DNA of 7,177 nt from Bacillota bacterium (GTDB lineage Bacteria > Bacillota > Clostridia > Lachnospirales > Lachnospiraceae): NCBI GenBank assembly GCA_023411225.1, contig JAEYPA010000112.1, positions 1-7,177 of the forward strand, read 5' to 3'. Below are positions 1 through 6,443 of this stretch, one piece after another (within the stretch, counting starts at the first letter, position 1; the number at the start of each line of letters is the position of its first letter). The notes beneath the pieces were generated by a model. That model saw only the letters and a program-made list of their open reading frames with translations, had not been told where the DNA came from and did not search any database. The translations under genes were made by a program, and so were the position numbers.

Positions 1-121
1 CAAAAGAAACTGTGCTAAAGCTGGTATCCAACAGGAGATTCGTAAAAGAGAGCATTATGAAAAGCCAAGCGTAAAGCGTAAAAAGAAATCAGAGGCTGCT
101 AGAAAACGTAAATTTAAATAA
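1..121 (+). CDS. rpsU: 30S ribosomal protein S21, 3' part only
   Basis: This is the C-terminal 39 codons of ribosomal protein S21, a small basic protein of the 30S platform near the 3' end of 16S rRNA that takes part in translation initiation. The reading frame begins at base 2, and base 1 is the last base of the preceding codon. The visible protein contains the hallmark stretch KREHYEKPSVKRKKKSEAAR and ends RKRKFK before a TAA stop. The Lys/Arg-rich tail and its length agree with the family, which is usually 57-70 residues, so roughly the first 20 residues lie outside the window. A strong terminator follows 16 bases after the stop, which separates rpsU from the sporulation genes downstream. 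In B. subtilis rpsU also lies just upstream of the yqf cluster. The identification is essentially certain. Confidence 0.97.
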   Translation, partial: KRNCAKAGIQQEIRKREHYEKPSVKRKKKSEAARKRKFK

Positions 122-137
122 TTTGCAAATAATATTA

Positions 138-171
138 CCCTCAATCACTATTGTGTGATTGAGGGTTTTTT
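138..171 (+). terminator. Intrinsic terminator after rpsU
   Basis: A perfect 11-bp stem pairs CCCTCAATCAC (138-148) with GTGATTGAGGG (155-165). It closes a 6-base loop and is followed directly by six T residues (166-171). This is a textbook Rho-independent terminator and marks the end of the rpsU transcript. Confidence 0.95.
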
Positions 172-204
172 GCGTTAATAGAGTCATCTCCCTATTTTCT
201 TTAA

Positions 205-233
205 TCAATTCTAAGATATCCTACCCATACATA
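205..233 (+). promoter_or_regulatory. Candidate SigE-type sporulation promoter for yqfCD
   Basis: CATACATA (226-233) closely matches the mother-cell sigma-E -10 consensus (CATACAnT), missing only the final T. Fifteen bases upstream lies TCAATT (205-210), a partial match to the SigE -35 element. The predicted start, near 240, would give a leader of about 28 bases that includes the ribosome binding site AGAGAGG (254-260). The B. subtilis yqfCD homologues are known SigE targets, which supports the call. The -35 match is weak and no good SigA promoter is seen here. Confidence 0.4.
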
Positions 234-267
234 TATTTTTAATAGTATCAAATAGAGAGGTTCCTAT

Positions 268-636
268 ATGGAGAAAAGGCTGAAGTCTACCCATAAAAAT
301 TATAAAAAAAAAGATGGTCAATCGATTTATAAAGAATTTGAGGATCAGGCAAAGGCAGAGAAAGAAATGACCAAGAAATCTTTGCGAGAGTCCCTATCAG
401 AACGCTTTAAACTTCCTTCTGATATGTTGGCTGGTGCCCCAATTATCATGGCTACCGGAAAGCATCAGCTGACTTTGGAAAATTATAAAGGAATCATAGA
501 ATATACGGGAAGTCTGATTCGGGTTCAGACAAAAAACTGTAAGATTTGTATTGAAGGGAAAAAATTGAATATAGATTATTTTACCAATGAAGAAATGCGA
601 ATATCAGGTACCATTGAAGCGATAAGATATCAGTAG
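268..636 (+). CDS. yqfC: Sporulation protein YqfC (YabP/YqfC family)
   Basis: This 122-residue protein belongs to the YabP/YqfC family, made in the mother cell during sporulation. Its biochemical role is not established. The family core spans about residues 48-121: LPSDML, then IIMATGKHQLTLENYKGI, a beta-strand-rich middle, and the end ISGTIEAIRY. This follows the same pattern as B. subtilis YqfC (LPPDV, then an IYIENHRGL-type segment, then EGVIEEVHY). No signal peptide or membrane segment is visible. The ATG at 268 is preferred because AGAGAGG lies seven bases upstream, while the internal ATG at 367 has no comparable site. That start gives a Lys/Glu-rich N-terminal extension of roughly 35 residues, longer than in Bacillus homologues of about 93 residues. 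The gene stops at 636, 14 bases before the yqfD start, so the two are surely cotranscribed. Family assignment is strong; the exact start is less so. Confidence 0.88.
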   Translation: MEKRLKSTHKNYKKKDGQSIYKEFEDQAKAEKEMTKKSLRESLSERFKLPSDMLAGAPIIMATGKHQLTLENYKGIIEYTGSLIRVQTKNCKICIEGKKLNIDYFTNEEMRISGTIEAIRYQ

Positions 637-637
637 T

Positions 638-643
638 GGGAGG
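638..643 (+). promoter_or_regulatory. Ribosome binding site that sets the yqfD start
   Basis: GGGAGG sits immediately after the yqfC stop codon and seven bases before GTG 651. This ideal spacing favours GTG 651 over the in-frame GTG at 636, which would overlap the yqfC stop and have no site of its own. Confidence 0.75.
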
Positions 644-650
644 TGCTAAA

Positions 651-1898
651 GTGTTTGTTTCTCTGTTTAGATGGATAAAAGGCTATTTGCTGGTAATTAT
701 AAGGGGCTACTCCCCGGAACGTTTCTTTAATTTATGTTCCAATCACAATATTATAATATGGGGTCTTACTAAAACAGATGAAGGTTTTCTATTTCGCATT
801 TCAATTAAGGACTTTTTTCGCATTCAGCCAATTGTCAGAAAGACTAAAACAAGGCCTATTATAAAGAAAAGAATCGGTTTCCCCTTCTATATTCATCGAT
901 ATAAAAAACGAAAAATGTTTTTTATTGGATTGCTGATTGGAGCTTTTCTTGTTTATTATATGTCGCTTTACATCTGGGATGTTCAGATAACAGGTCAGTA
1001 TAGTCATACAGAAGAAACAATTGTAGAATATTTGAAAACGGAAGGAATTCATGCGGGAATAAAAAAGAAAAGCATCAACTGTACCAAGATAGAGGAGATG
1101 CTTCGGAAGAAATATGACGATGTGGGTTGGGTATCAGCAGAAATTCGTGGTACCAGACTTCTAATTAAGATTACAGAAACCAATATGCCGCAACCCTATG
1201 TGAAACCAACTGGACCATGCCATATAGTAGCTGATCGGGATGGAATGGTGATTACCATGGTAACCAGAACTGGAACGCCTAAAGTGGGGATAGGATCTAT
1301 AGTGAGAAAGGGTCAAATCTTGGTTTCGGGTATTGTAGAAATTATGGGAGACGACCAGACGGTTGTAAAAAAAGGTGCAGTGATAGCAGATGCCGATATT
1401 GTCATTAAAACCTACTACAATTATACGGATAAGCTGTCCCTTACTTATTCCAACAAGGAGTATACCGGTGAAAGCGACCGTTATTACAGCCTTTTTTTAT
1501 TTGGGCATGAATTCTATCTATTAAATCCATTTAAAAATTATAATAAATATGAGAATTATGAACATCTCATAAGTGAGAAGGATCTAAGGTTGAATGAGAA
1601 TTTCTATTTACCTATTAAATGGTCTACTATTACCAACCAGGAGTATAAACTAGTTAAGAAGACATACTCGGAAGAAGAAGCACTTGCCCTAGCCAATGAA
1701 AAGCTGAACCTATACATCAGTCAGTTAGAAAAGCAGCAGGTAAAGGTAATAAATAATAATGTGGTATTCACCTTTTCTAATCAAGAACTTGTAGCGTCAG
1801 GAAAGCTGATTGTTGAGCAGAAGATTAGAAGCACCATACCTATAGCTGAGGATGAAACTTATGTTCCGAAAGAAAGTTTAGAACCAATACAACATTAA
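651..1898 (+). CDS. yqfD: Sporulation membrane protein YqfD
   Basis: This is a 415-residue protein of the YqfD family, conserved in endospore formers and required for efficient sporulation in B. subtilis. Its molecular activity is not firmly known. With GTG 651 as start the protein opens MFVSLFRWIKGYLLVIIRGY and continues SPERFFNLC, which aligns with the start of Bacillus YqfD. A basic stretch (about 63-88) precedes one clear transmembrane helix at about 89-107. The following segment (about 110-177, VQITG to LLIKITE) has the spacing of a POTRA-like domain as in FtsQ/DivIB; this is my inference from pattern. A conserved block DGMVITMVTRTGTPKVGIGS follows at about 198-216, then VRKGQILVSGIV. 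Length is close to the Bacillus protein (about 398). The topology should be a cytoplasmic N-terminal part with a large outward C-terminal part. It is translated from the same message as yqfC. No terminator follows, so some read-through into phoH is possible. Confidence 0.9.
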   Translation: MFVSLFRWIKGYLLVIIRGYSPERFFNLCSNHNIIIWGLTKTDEGFLFRISIKDFFRIQPIVRKTKTRPIIKKRIGFPFYIHRYKKRKMFFIGLLIGAFLVYYMSLYIWDVQITGQYSHTEETIVEYLKTEGIHAGIKKKSINCTKIEEMLRKKYDDVGWVSAEIRGTRLLIKITETNMPQPYVKPTGPCHIVADRDGMVITMVTRTGTPKVGIGSIVRKGQILVSGIVEIMGDDQTVVKKGAVIADADIVIKTYYNYTDKLSLTYSNKEYTGESDRYYSLFLFGHEFYLLNPFKNYNKYENYEHLISEKDLRLNENFYLPIKWSTITNQEYKLVKKTYSEEEALALANEKLNLYISQLEKQQVKVINNNVVFTFSNQELVASGKLIVEQKIRSTIPIAEDETYVPKESLEPIQH

Positions 1899-1924
1899 AT
1901 GCATGAAATTGTCTGTTTTGGTAT

Positions 1925-1938
1925 ATAATTGCAATTAT
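1925..1938. repeat. 14-bp perfect palindrome upstream of phoH
   Basis: ATAATTGCAATTAT reads the same on both strands. It lies 27 bases after the yqfD stop and just upstream of the phoH promoter -35 element. It could be a binding site for a dimeric regulator, but in such AT-rich DNA a chance palindrome is possible. Confidence 0.5.
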
Positions 1939-1945
1939 GGAATTC

Positions 1946-1978
1946 CTTATTAATAACATTGAATTAAGGATTAATAAG
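1946..1978. repeat. 9-bp inverted repeat spanning the phoH promoter -35 region
   Basis: CTTATTAAT (1946-1954) and its exact reverse complement ATTAATAAG (1970-1978) are separated by 15 bases that contain the -35 hexamer TTGAAT. The 7-mer ATTAATA occurs three times here, starting at 1949, 1970 and 1986. The first two starts are 21 bp apart, about two helical turns. No T-run follows, so it does not look like a terminator. It may be an operator. Confidence 0.45.
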
Positions 1979-1987
1979 TGCTATTAT
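1959..1987 (+). promoter_or_regulatory. Extended -10 SigA-type promoter for phoH-ybeY
   Basis: TTGAAT (1959-1964) is followed after 17 bases by TATTAT (1982-1987), which is preceded by TGC and so forms an extended -10 element. Transcription would start near 1994, about 44 bases before the phoH ATG. The match and spacing suit a vegetative promoter, letting phoH be expressed independently of the sporulation genes upstream. Confidence 0.65.
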
Positions 1988-2037
1988 TAATATCGTATAA
2001 AATATGGAACGAATGTGATGGAGGAAGATAAATTTAC

Positions 2038-3066
2038 ATGAGTATTGTTGAGGCAATCATCGAAATACCGATGGAACATCAGAAGAATATATTTGGCAAC
2101 CTAGATGCTTATACAAAGATTATTGAAAAGACACTTCATGTAACTGTCATTGTAAGAGATGGTGAGATTAAAGTAATTGGAGCATCAGATGGAGTTTCTA
2201 AAGCAAAAAGTGTGTTTGAACAGCTATTAAAATTGTCACAACGTGGAAATGTGATAACAGAACAAAGTGTGAATTACACCTTGTCTCTTTGTTTTGACAA
2301 CAAAGAATCTGAGGTAATTGATATAGACCGTGATTTGATTTGCCACACCATAGGTGGAAAGCCGATTAAGCCAAAGACTTTAGGTCAGAAAGCATATGTG
2401 GATCAGATTCGAGATAAGATGATTGTATTTGGTATAGGTCCTGCTGGTACAGGTAAAACTTATCTTGCTATGGCAATGGCGATTACTGCTTTTAAGAATG
2501 ATGAAGTCAGCAAGATAATTCTGACTCGTCCTGCAATTGAAGCTGGAGAAAAGTTAGGATTTTTACCAGGAGATCTTCAAAGTAAGGTAGATCCATACTT
2601 GCGACCTTTATATGATGCCCTATATCAAATCATGGGTCCGGATAGTTTTATAAAGAATACAGAAAAGGGATTAATAGAGGTAGCACCTCTAGCATATATG
2701 AGAGGTCGAACCTTAGATAACGCATATATTATTCTTGATGAGGCTCAGAATACAACACCAGCTCAGATGAAAATGTTTTTAACAAGAATTGGGTTTGGCT
2801 CTAAAGTGATTATTACAGGTGATTTATCTCAAAAGGATTTGCCACATAATACAATATCCGGATTAGATCAAGCGGTAAAGGTACTCTCAAAGGTGGATGA
2901 TATTGGGTTCTGTTATTTGACTAGTCAGGACGTTGTAAGGCATCCGCTTGTCCAGAAGATTGTTAAGGCTTATGATTCGTATGAGAATAAGCAAAGTCAT
3001 ATAAAGAATAAGAAAACAGCTACTACCAAGAGTAAGAGAAAAGGCAGGGGAATCAATGACAATTGA
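2038..3066 (+). CDS. phoH: PhoH family P-loop ATPase
   Basis: This 342-residue cytoplasmic protein is of the PhoH type that is usually encoded beside ybeY. PhoH proteins are ATPases related to the helicase/SF1 P-loop fold, and their link to YbeY suggests RNA or ribosome metabolism; the exact activity is not settled. The N-terminal part (about 1-120) is the short PhoH-specific region with the motif IEIPMEHQKNIFG. The ATPase core follows: Walker A GPAGTGKT (134-141), the block TRPAIEAGEKLGFLPGD (163-179), Walker B IILDEAQN (231-238, D234/E235), TGDLSQ (260-265) and a conserved R301 in VRHPLV. The tail from about 318 is Lys/Arg-rich and probably disordered. The start follows GGAGGA (2020-2025) with a rather long spacing of 12 bases. 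The nearby ATG at 2018 runs straight into a stop, so 2038 is the sensible choice. The 3' end overlaps ybeY by 11 bases, which implies coupled translation. Confidence 0.96.
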   Translation: MSIVEAIIEIPMEHQKNIFGNLDAYTKIIEKTLHVTVIVRDGEIKVIGASDGVSKAKSVFEQLLKLSQRGNVITEQSVNYTLSLCFDNKESEVIDIDRDLICHTIGGKPIKPKTLGQKAYVDQIRDKMIVFGIGPAGTGKTYLAMAMAITAFKNDEVSKIILTRPAIEAGEKLGFLPGDLQSKVDPYLRPLYDALYQIMGPDSFIKNTEKGLIEVAPLAYMRGRTLDNAYIILDEAQNTTPAQMKMFLTRIGFGSKVIITGDLSQKDLPHNTISGLDQAVKVLSKVDDIGFCYLTSQDVVRHPLVQKIVKAYDSYENKQSHIKNKKTATTKSKRKGRGINDN

Positions 3067-3550
3067 TATTGCATATGAAACAAAGGAACAACTTGATATT
3101 AAGTATGAACCTATTATTAATAAAGTGATTTCAGAAGCAATTGATTATGAGGAGTGCCCTTATGAGTGTGAAGTCAACGTGGTCTTAACAGACAACGAGG
3201 GAATACATCAGGTAAACAAAGAGTTCCGAAACATTGACAGTCCTACAGATGTTCTATCATTTCCTATGGTTCAATATGAAGAACCTTCTGACTTTAGTCA
3301 GGTAGAGGAGATGGAAGATTGCTTTAATCCTGAGACAGGTGAGCTTCTTCTAGGAGATATTATGATTAGTGTTGAAAAGATCAAGCAACAGTCGAAGGCT
3401 TATGGACATAGTTTGGAGAGAGAGTTGGGATTTCTGATTGCTCACAGTATGCTTCATCTGTTCGGATATGATCATTTGGAAGATGTTGAACGTGATGCTA
3501 TGGAATTACGTCAGTCTGAAATACTTAACAACATTGGGCTGACAAGATAA
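3056..3550 (+). CDS. ybeY: Endoribonuclease YbeY (16S rRNA maturation factor)
   Basis: YbeY is a single-domain, zinc-dependent RNase that takes part in 16S rRNA 3'-end maturation and late 30S quality control. The 164-residue product has the zinc motif HSMLHLFGYDH at 130-140, with metal ligands H130, H134 and H140. It also has the conserved segment FRNIDSPTDVLSFP (57-70) carrying R58, the counterpart of the catalytic-site arginine in E. coli YbeY. The motif has Ser where many family members have Gly (HGxLHLxGYDH), a change I recall as common in clostridia. Between LSFP and LLGDIMIS lies an acidic stretch (about 73-96, with EEMEDCFNPETGE) that is longer than in E. coli and typical of Lachnospiraceae-type proteins. 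The start ATG lies within the phoH end, five bases after AGGGG (3046-3050). It is cotranscribed with phoH and probably with the lipoprotein gene 23 bases downstream. Confidence 0.97.
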   Translation: MTIDIAYETKEQLDIKYEPIINKVISEAIDYEECPYECEVNVVLTDNEGIHQVNKEFRNIDSPTDVLSFPMVQYEEPSDFSQVEEMEDCFNPETGELLLGDIMISVEKIKQQSKAYGHSLERELGFLIAHSMLHLFGYDHLEDVERDAMELRQSEILNNIGLTR

Positions 3551-3573
3551 TATTAAGGCTAAGGGAGAGAACA

Positions 3574-4671
3574 ATGAATATGAATAGGATAAGATATAGT
3601 TTAGTATGTATTTTACTTTTAGCATTTCTTGCTGGATGTGGTAAGAAGGAGGATAATAAGCCAACGCAGACTGAGACACCAGTACCAACAGCTATTCCTA
3701 CACAGACGACAGCGCCAATAGTCGCTCCAACCCCTGCAGAATCTGCGCCGGCCGGTATGGCAAGATCTAAGCTGACGAATGAATGGATACCTGAGAAGAA
3801 GGCCACTACCCGTCCTTATGCTATAATGTTTAATAATATACAGGCAGCATTTCCTCAAAGTGGAACCAGTCAGGCAGGTATCTTATATGAATGCCTGGTT
3901 GAAGGCGGAATTACCAGATTAATGGGTGTGTTTGATAATTTTGACTCTGATAGAATTGGATCTGTAAGAAGTGCAAGGCACTATTACGTTAGTATTGCAG
4001 ATGAGTATGATGCTATTTATGTTCATTATGGACAATCCAAGTACACCCAGGCTGTATTAGACAAGTTAGGTGTTGATAATTTAAGTGGCCTCACTTCTAT
4101 AGGAAGTACAGTATTCTATCGTGATAAGAATATTAAGGCTCCTCATAATGCTTTTGCAAGTTATGAAGGAATCATAAAAGGAACAAAAAAGTTAAAATAC
4201 CGCACGGAGTACCGCGATAATATGACTAGCCACTACAAGTTTTTTAAAGAGGATACAGCACTATCAAATGGTTCTGCTGCTGGCAAAGTGACTATTCCAT
4301 TTAGTAGAAAATATAGCCCGGTATTTGAATATGATGCAACAGATAAAGTGTATAAGCGTTTTCAGTTTGATAAGCCTCATATTGATGCTAATACAAAGAA
4401 ACAATTAGCTTTCAAGAATCTCATAATTCAGTTTGTAGAAGAATCTACCATGGATGAGAAGGGAAGACAGGATATGAATCTTTCCAATGCAAAAGGAGAC
4501 GGGTATTACTTTACTGATGGAAAGTATATAAAGATTACCTGGGTAAAAAATGAAAGTAAGGAATCTATGACTTATTATGATGAGAGTGGTAAAGAACTTA
4601 CTGTTAATACGGGAAAAACCTATATAGGGTTGTTCCCAGCTAAGAATAAAGATAATATTACAATTAAATAA
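3574..4671 (+). CDS. DUF3048 domain lipoprotein (YerB-like)
   Basis: This 365-residue protein is a predicted lipoprotein anchored on the outer face of the cytoplasmic membrane. A signal peptide with lipobox LAGC ends at C22. It is followed by a Pro/Thr/Ala-rich linker (about 30-61), probably a flexible spacer through the cell wall. The DUF3048 N-terminal domain then begins. RPYAIMFNN (80-88), YECLVEGGITRLMGVF (105-120), VRSARHYYV (131-139), HYGQS (151-155) and FYRD followed by APHNAF (181-194) are all family landmarks. The DUF3048 C-terminal domain includes GDGYYFTDGKYIKITWVKN (308-326). The family, which includes B. subtilis YerB, has no settled function. The position usually reading Pro in IGPVRSAR is Ser here. 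ATG 3574 follows GGGAG (3563-3567) by six bases. The 23-bp gap to ybeY and the terminator directly after the stop make it the last gene of the phoH unit. Confidence 0.92.
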   Translation: MNMNRIRYSLVCILLLAFLAGCGKKEDNKPTQTETPVPTAIPTQTTAPIVAPTPAESAPAGMARSKLTNEWIPEKKATTRPYAIMFNNIQAAFPQSGTSQAGILYECLVEGGITRLMGVFDNFDSDRIGSVRSARHYYVSIADEYDAIYVHYGQSKYTQAVLDKLGVDNLSGLTSIGSTVFYRDKNIKAPHNAFASYEGIIKGTKKLKYRTEYRDNMTSHYKFFKEDTALSNGSAAGKVTIPFSRKYSPVFEYDATDKVYKRFQFDKPHIDANTKKQLAFKNLIIQFVEESTMDEKGRQDMNLSNAKGDGYYFTDGKYIKITWVKNESKESMTYYDESGKELTVNTGKTYIGLFPAKNKDNITIK

Positions 4672-4678
4672 TAAATCA

Positions 4679-4728
4679 AGAGCCTGTCTGGTGAAGAAGA
4701 AGTACTTCATTCGATAGGCTCTATTTTT
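4679..4728 (+). terminator. Intrinsic terminator after the DUF3048 gene
   Basis: AGAGCCTGTC (4679-4688) pairs with GATAGGCTCT (4713-4722), 10 bp with one G-U pair. An inner stem TGAAG/CTTCA (4692-4696 with 4705-4709) extends it and closes an 8-base loop. Five T residues (4724-4728) follow. It starts seven bases after the stop codon and ends the phoH-ybeY-DUF3048 transcript. Confidence 0.9.
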
Positions 4729-4745
4729 CAAAAAGAAGAAAAAAC

Positions 4746-4773
4746 TTGAAATAAGTTGAACCTATGTTACAAT
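4746..4773 (+). promoter_or_regulatory. Extended -10 SigA-type promoter for the flippase gene
   Basis: TTGAAA (4746-4751) and TACAAT (4768-4773) are separated by 16 bases, and TGT directly precedes the -10. Each hexamer differs from consensus at one position. Transcription should begin near 4780, about 35 bases upstream of the start codon. This suggests constitutive vegetative expression. Confidence 0.75.
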
Positions 4774-4804
4774 AAATACAGTAAAACAAACATCATAAAT
4801 GAAT

Positions 4805-4808
4805 GGAG
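4805..4808 (+). promoter_or_regulatory. Ribosome binding site that sets the flippase start
   Basis: GGAG lies six bases before ATG 4815. It overlaps the alternative in-frame ATG at 4803, which has no Shine-Dalgarno sequence upstream. The downstream ATG is therefore the likelier start. Confidence 0.7.
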
Positions 4809-4814
4809 TTAATT

Positions 4815-6443
4815 ATGAGTTCAACTAATTCGAGAAGTAATAGGTTCATTGTCCAGGGAAGTATTCTTGCGATATCTTCTATTCTGGTTCGTGTAATTGG
4901 GCTATTATACCGAATTCCGATGATTAATATTATTGGTGATGAAGGAAATGGAATCTATGGCTATGCATTTAATATCTATAACTTAGCATTAATTTTGTCC
5001 TCTTATTCATTACCCCTTGCTGTGTCTAAGCTGATAGCTGCACGTAATATAAAAAGAGAATACCGTAATTCATATCGAATATTAATTGCTGCATTGTTGT
5101 TTGCGATTATTGTGGGATTTACTTTTACCTGTCTGCTTTATTTTGGCTCTGATTTTATAGCCAATGTTATTTATAAAACTCCTGAGGTTGCATATCCGTT
5201 AAAGGTATTAGCACCAACTATTTTTGTGTTTTCTCTTATGGGTGTATTCAGAGGTTTCTTCCAAGGAAAGAATACAATGATTCCAACGGCTATTTCTCAG
5301 GTATTAGAACAGATTGTGAATGCCATTGTTAGTATTTTGGCTGCATATCTGTTTATGAAGGCCCATGATGCTGCTTCTGATGTGGCAGCTTATGGTGCAG
5401 CTGGTGGAACCTTAGGTACCTTGATTGGAGCATTTACCGGGCTTGTGTTTTTGACTCTTATCTTTGCCATGTATTATCCTAGCTTCAAGAGGCGGGTTTA
5501 TAAGGATAAAACAGGAAGAGTGGAAAGCTATTCCAGTATATATTTTATTCTATTTATGACCATTGTACCAGTTATTTTAAGCCAGTCAGTATACCAGTTA
5601 AATAATTCCTTAGATGATATACTCTTTAAGCAAATTATGACAAGTAAAGGTTTGACATCCCAGCAAAGTAATATATTGAGTGGTTACTATAGCAAATATA
5701 TTCTCCTTTCCAACGTTCCTATTTCTATCTCAGCGGCCTTAGGTACTGCTGTGATACCTGGAATTGTTAGCTCGATTGCTACTGGTAATCATCGTGAAGT
5801 AAGAAGAAGCATACACACTGCCATCAAGTTTAATATGTTAATTGCTATACCATCCGCAATTGGACTTTGTATTCTTGGAGCCCCAATATTCACTATGATA
5901 TTTAGAAACTGCAACGAAATTCAAAAGAATATGATGGTGTTTGGCTCTATAGGAATTCTGTTTTTTGCTTTATCTACCATGACTAATTCCATTTTACAGG
6001 CGATTAATTTAATGAGACTTCCAGTGATTCATTCCGCTATCGCGCTTGTTATTCATGCTGGATTCTTGGCCTTTTTGTTGAAATTTACCAACCTTGGCGT
6101 TTATGGACTTGTAATTGGTAACGTAACTTTTCCGATTGTGATCTGCATTCTGAACTGGTATCAGATTGCAAAGAATCTAAATTACAAACAAGAAATCGTA
6201 CGTACTTTTATGATACCATTAATTAGTGCTGGTGTTATGGGCGGCATTGCCTATCTGGTTTATAGACTGGCGATTGTTGTACTTCATAGTAATACCATCG
6301 CAACGATAGCAGCAATTATAGTGGCTGTCCCTGTTTACGGTATCTGCCTCATCATATTTAAAGGTGTTTCAGAAAATGAGTTGGCTGCACTGCCAAAAGG
6401 TAATACTCTTTTAAGAGTGGCTAGAAAGTTTCATTTAATGTAG
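4815..6443 (+). CDS. MurJ/SpoVB-like lipid-linked saccharide flippase
   Basis: This 542-residue polytopic membrane protein belongs to the polysaccharide biosynthesis/MVF branch of the MOP flippase superfamily. It probably moves a lipid-linked cell-wall precursor, such as lipid II, across the membrane. The N-terminal pattern FIVQGSILAISSILVRVIG (11-29), then LLYRIP (30-35) and IIGDEGNGIYGYAFNIY (39-55), is typical of the Gram-positive YtgP/SpoVB group. FRGFFQGKNTMIPTAISQ (145-162) is the conserved loop with the RGxxQG signature. Many hydrophobic helices follow, compatible with about 14 membrane spans. The C-terminal LPKGNTLLRVARK (526-538) also fits the family. Its length is nearer to B. subtilis YtgP/MurJ (about 544) than to SpoVB (about 518), but sequence inspection cannot separate vegetative from spore-cortex roles. 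A SigA-like promoter argues for vegetative use. The gene starts a new transcription unit, with a BofC-like gene 70 bases downstream that is possibly cotranscribed. Confidence 0.85.
   Translation: MSSTNSRSNRFIVQGSILAISSILVRVIGLLYRIPMINIIGDEGNGIYGYAFNIYNLALILSSYSLPLAVSKLIAARNIKREYRNSYRILIAALLFAIIVGFTFTCLLYFGSDFIANVIYKTPEVAYPLKVLAPTIFVFSLMGVFRGFFQGKNTMIPTAISQVLEQIVNAIVSILAAYLFMKAHDAASDVAAYGAAGGTLGTLIGAFTGLVFLTLIFAMYYPSFKRRVYKDKTGRVESYSSIYFILFMTIVPVILSQSVYQLNNSLDDILFKQIMTSKGLTSQQSNILSGYYSKYILLSNVPISISAALGTAVIPGIVSSIATGNHREVRRSIHTAIKFNMLIAIPSAIGLCILGAPIFTMIFRNCNEIQKNMMVFGSIGILFFALSTMTNSILQAINLMRLPVIHSAIALVIHAGFLAFLLKFTNLGVYGLVIGNVTFPIVICILNWYQIAKNLNYKQEIVRTFMIPLISAGVMGGIAYLVYRLAIVVLHSNTIATIAAIIVAVPVYGICLIIFKGVSENELAALPKGNTLLRVARKFHLM

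Noticed and set aside
636..650. Upstream GTG start for YqfD overlapping the yqfC stop
   Set aside because: It has no ribosome binding site of its own, and the GGGAGG at 638-643 is correctly placed only for GTG 651.
801..1052. 83-codon open frame on the minus strand within yqfD
   Set aside because: It lies wholly inside a well-supported gene, has no recognisable product and is explained by AT-rich antisense sequence.
1946..1978. Inverted repeat read as a terminator for yqfD
   Set aside because: The stem is almost entirely A-T, the loop is 15 bases, no T-tract follows, and a promoter overlaps it.
3525..3858. Several minus-strand open frames opposite the ybeY end and the start of the DUF3048 gene
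   Set aside because: Their Gly/Val/Ala or Trp/Arg/Cys-rich translations are antisense readings of the Pro/Thr-rich linker and signal peptide, and they have no family resemblance.
3549..4141. Repeated 12-mer AATATTAAGGCT after ybeY and inside the DUF3048 gene
   Set aside because: One copy is intergenic and the other codes for ordinary residues of the lipoprotein; a short AT-rich match is expected by chance.
4405..4731. 108-codon open frame on the minus strand
   Set aside because: It runs through the terminator hairpin and the DUF3048 C-terminal domain, and its product resembles nothing known.
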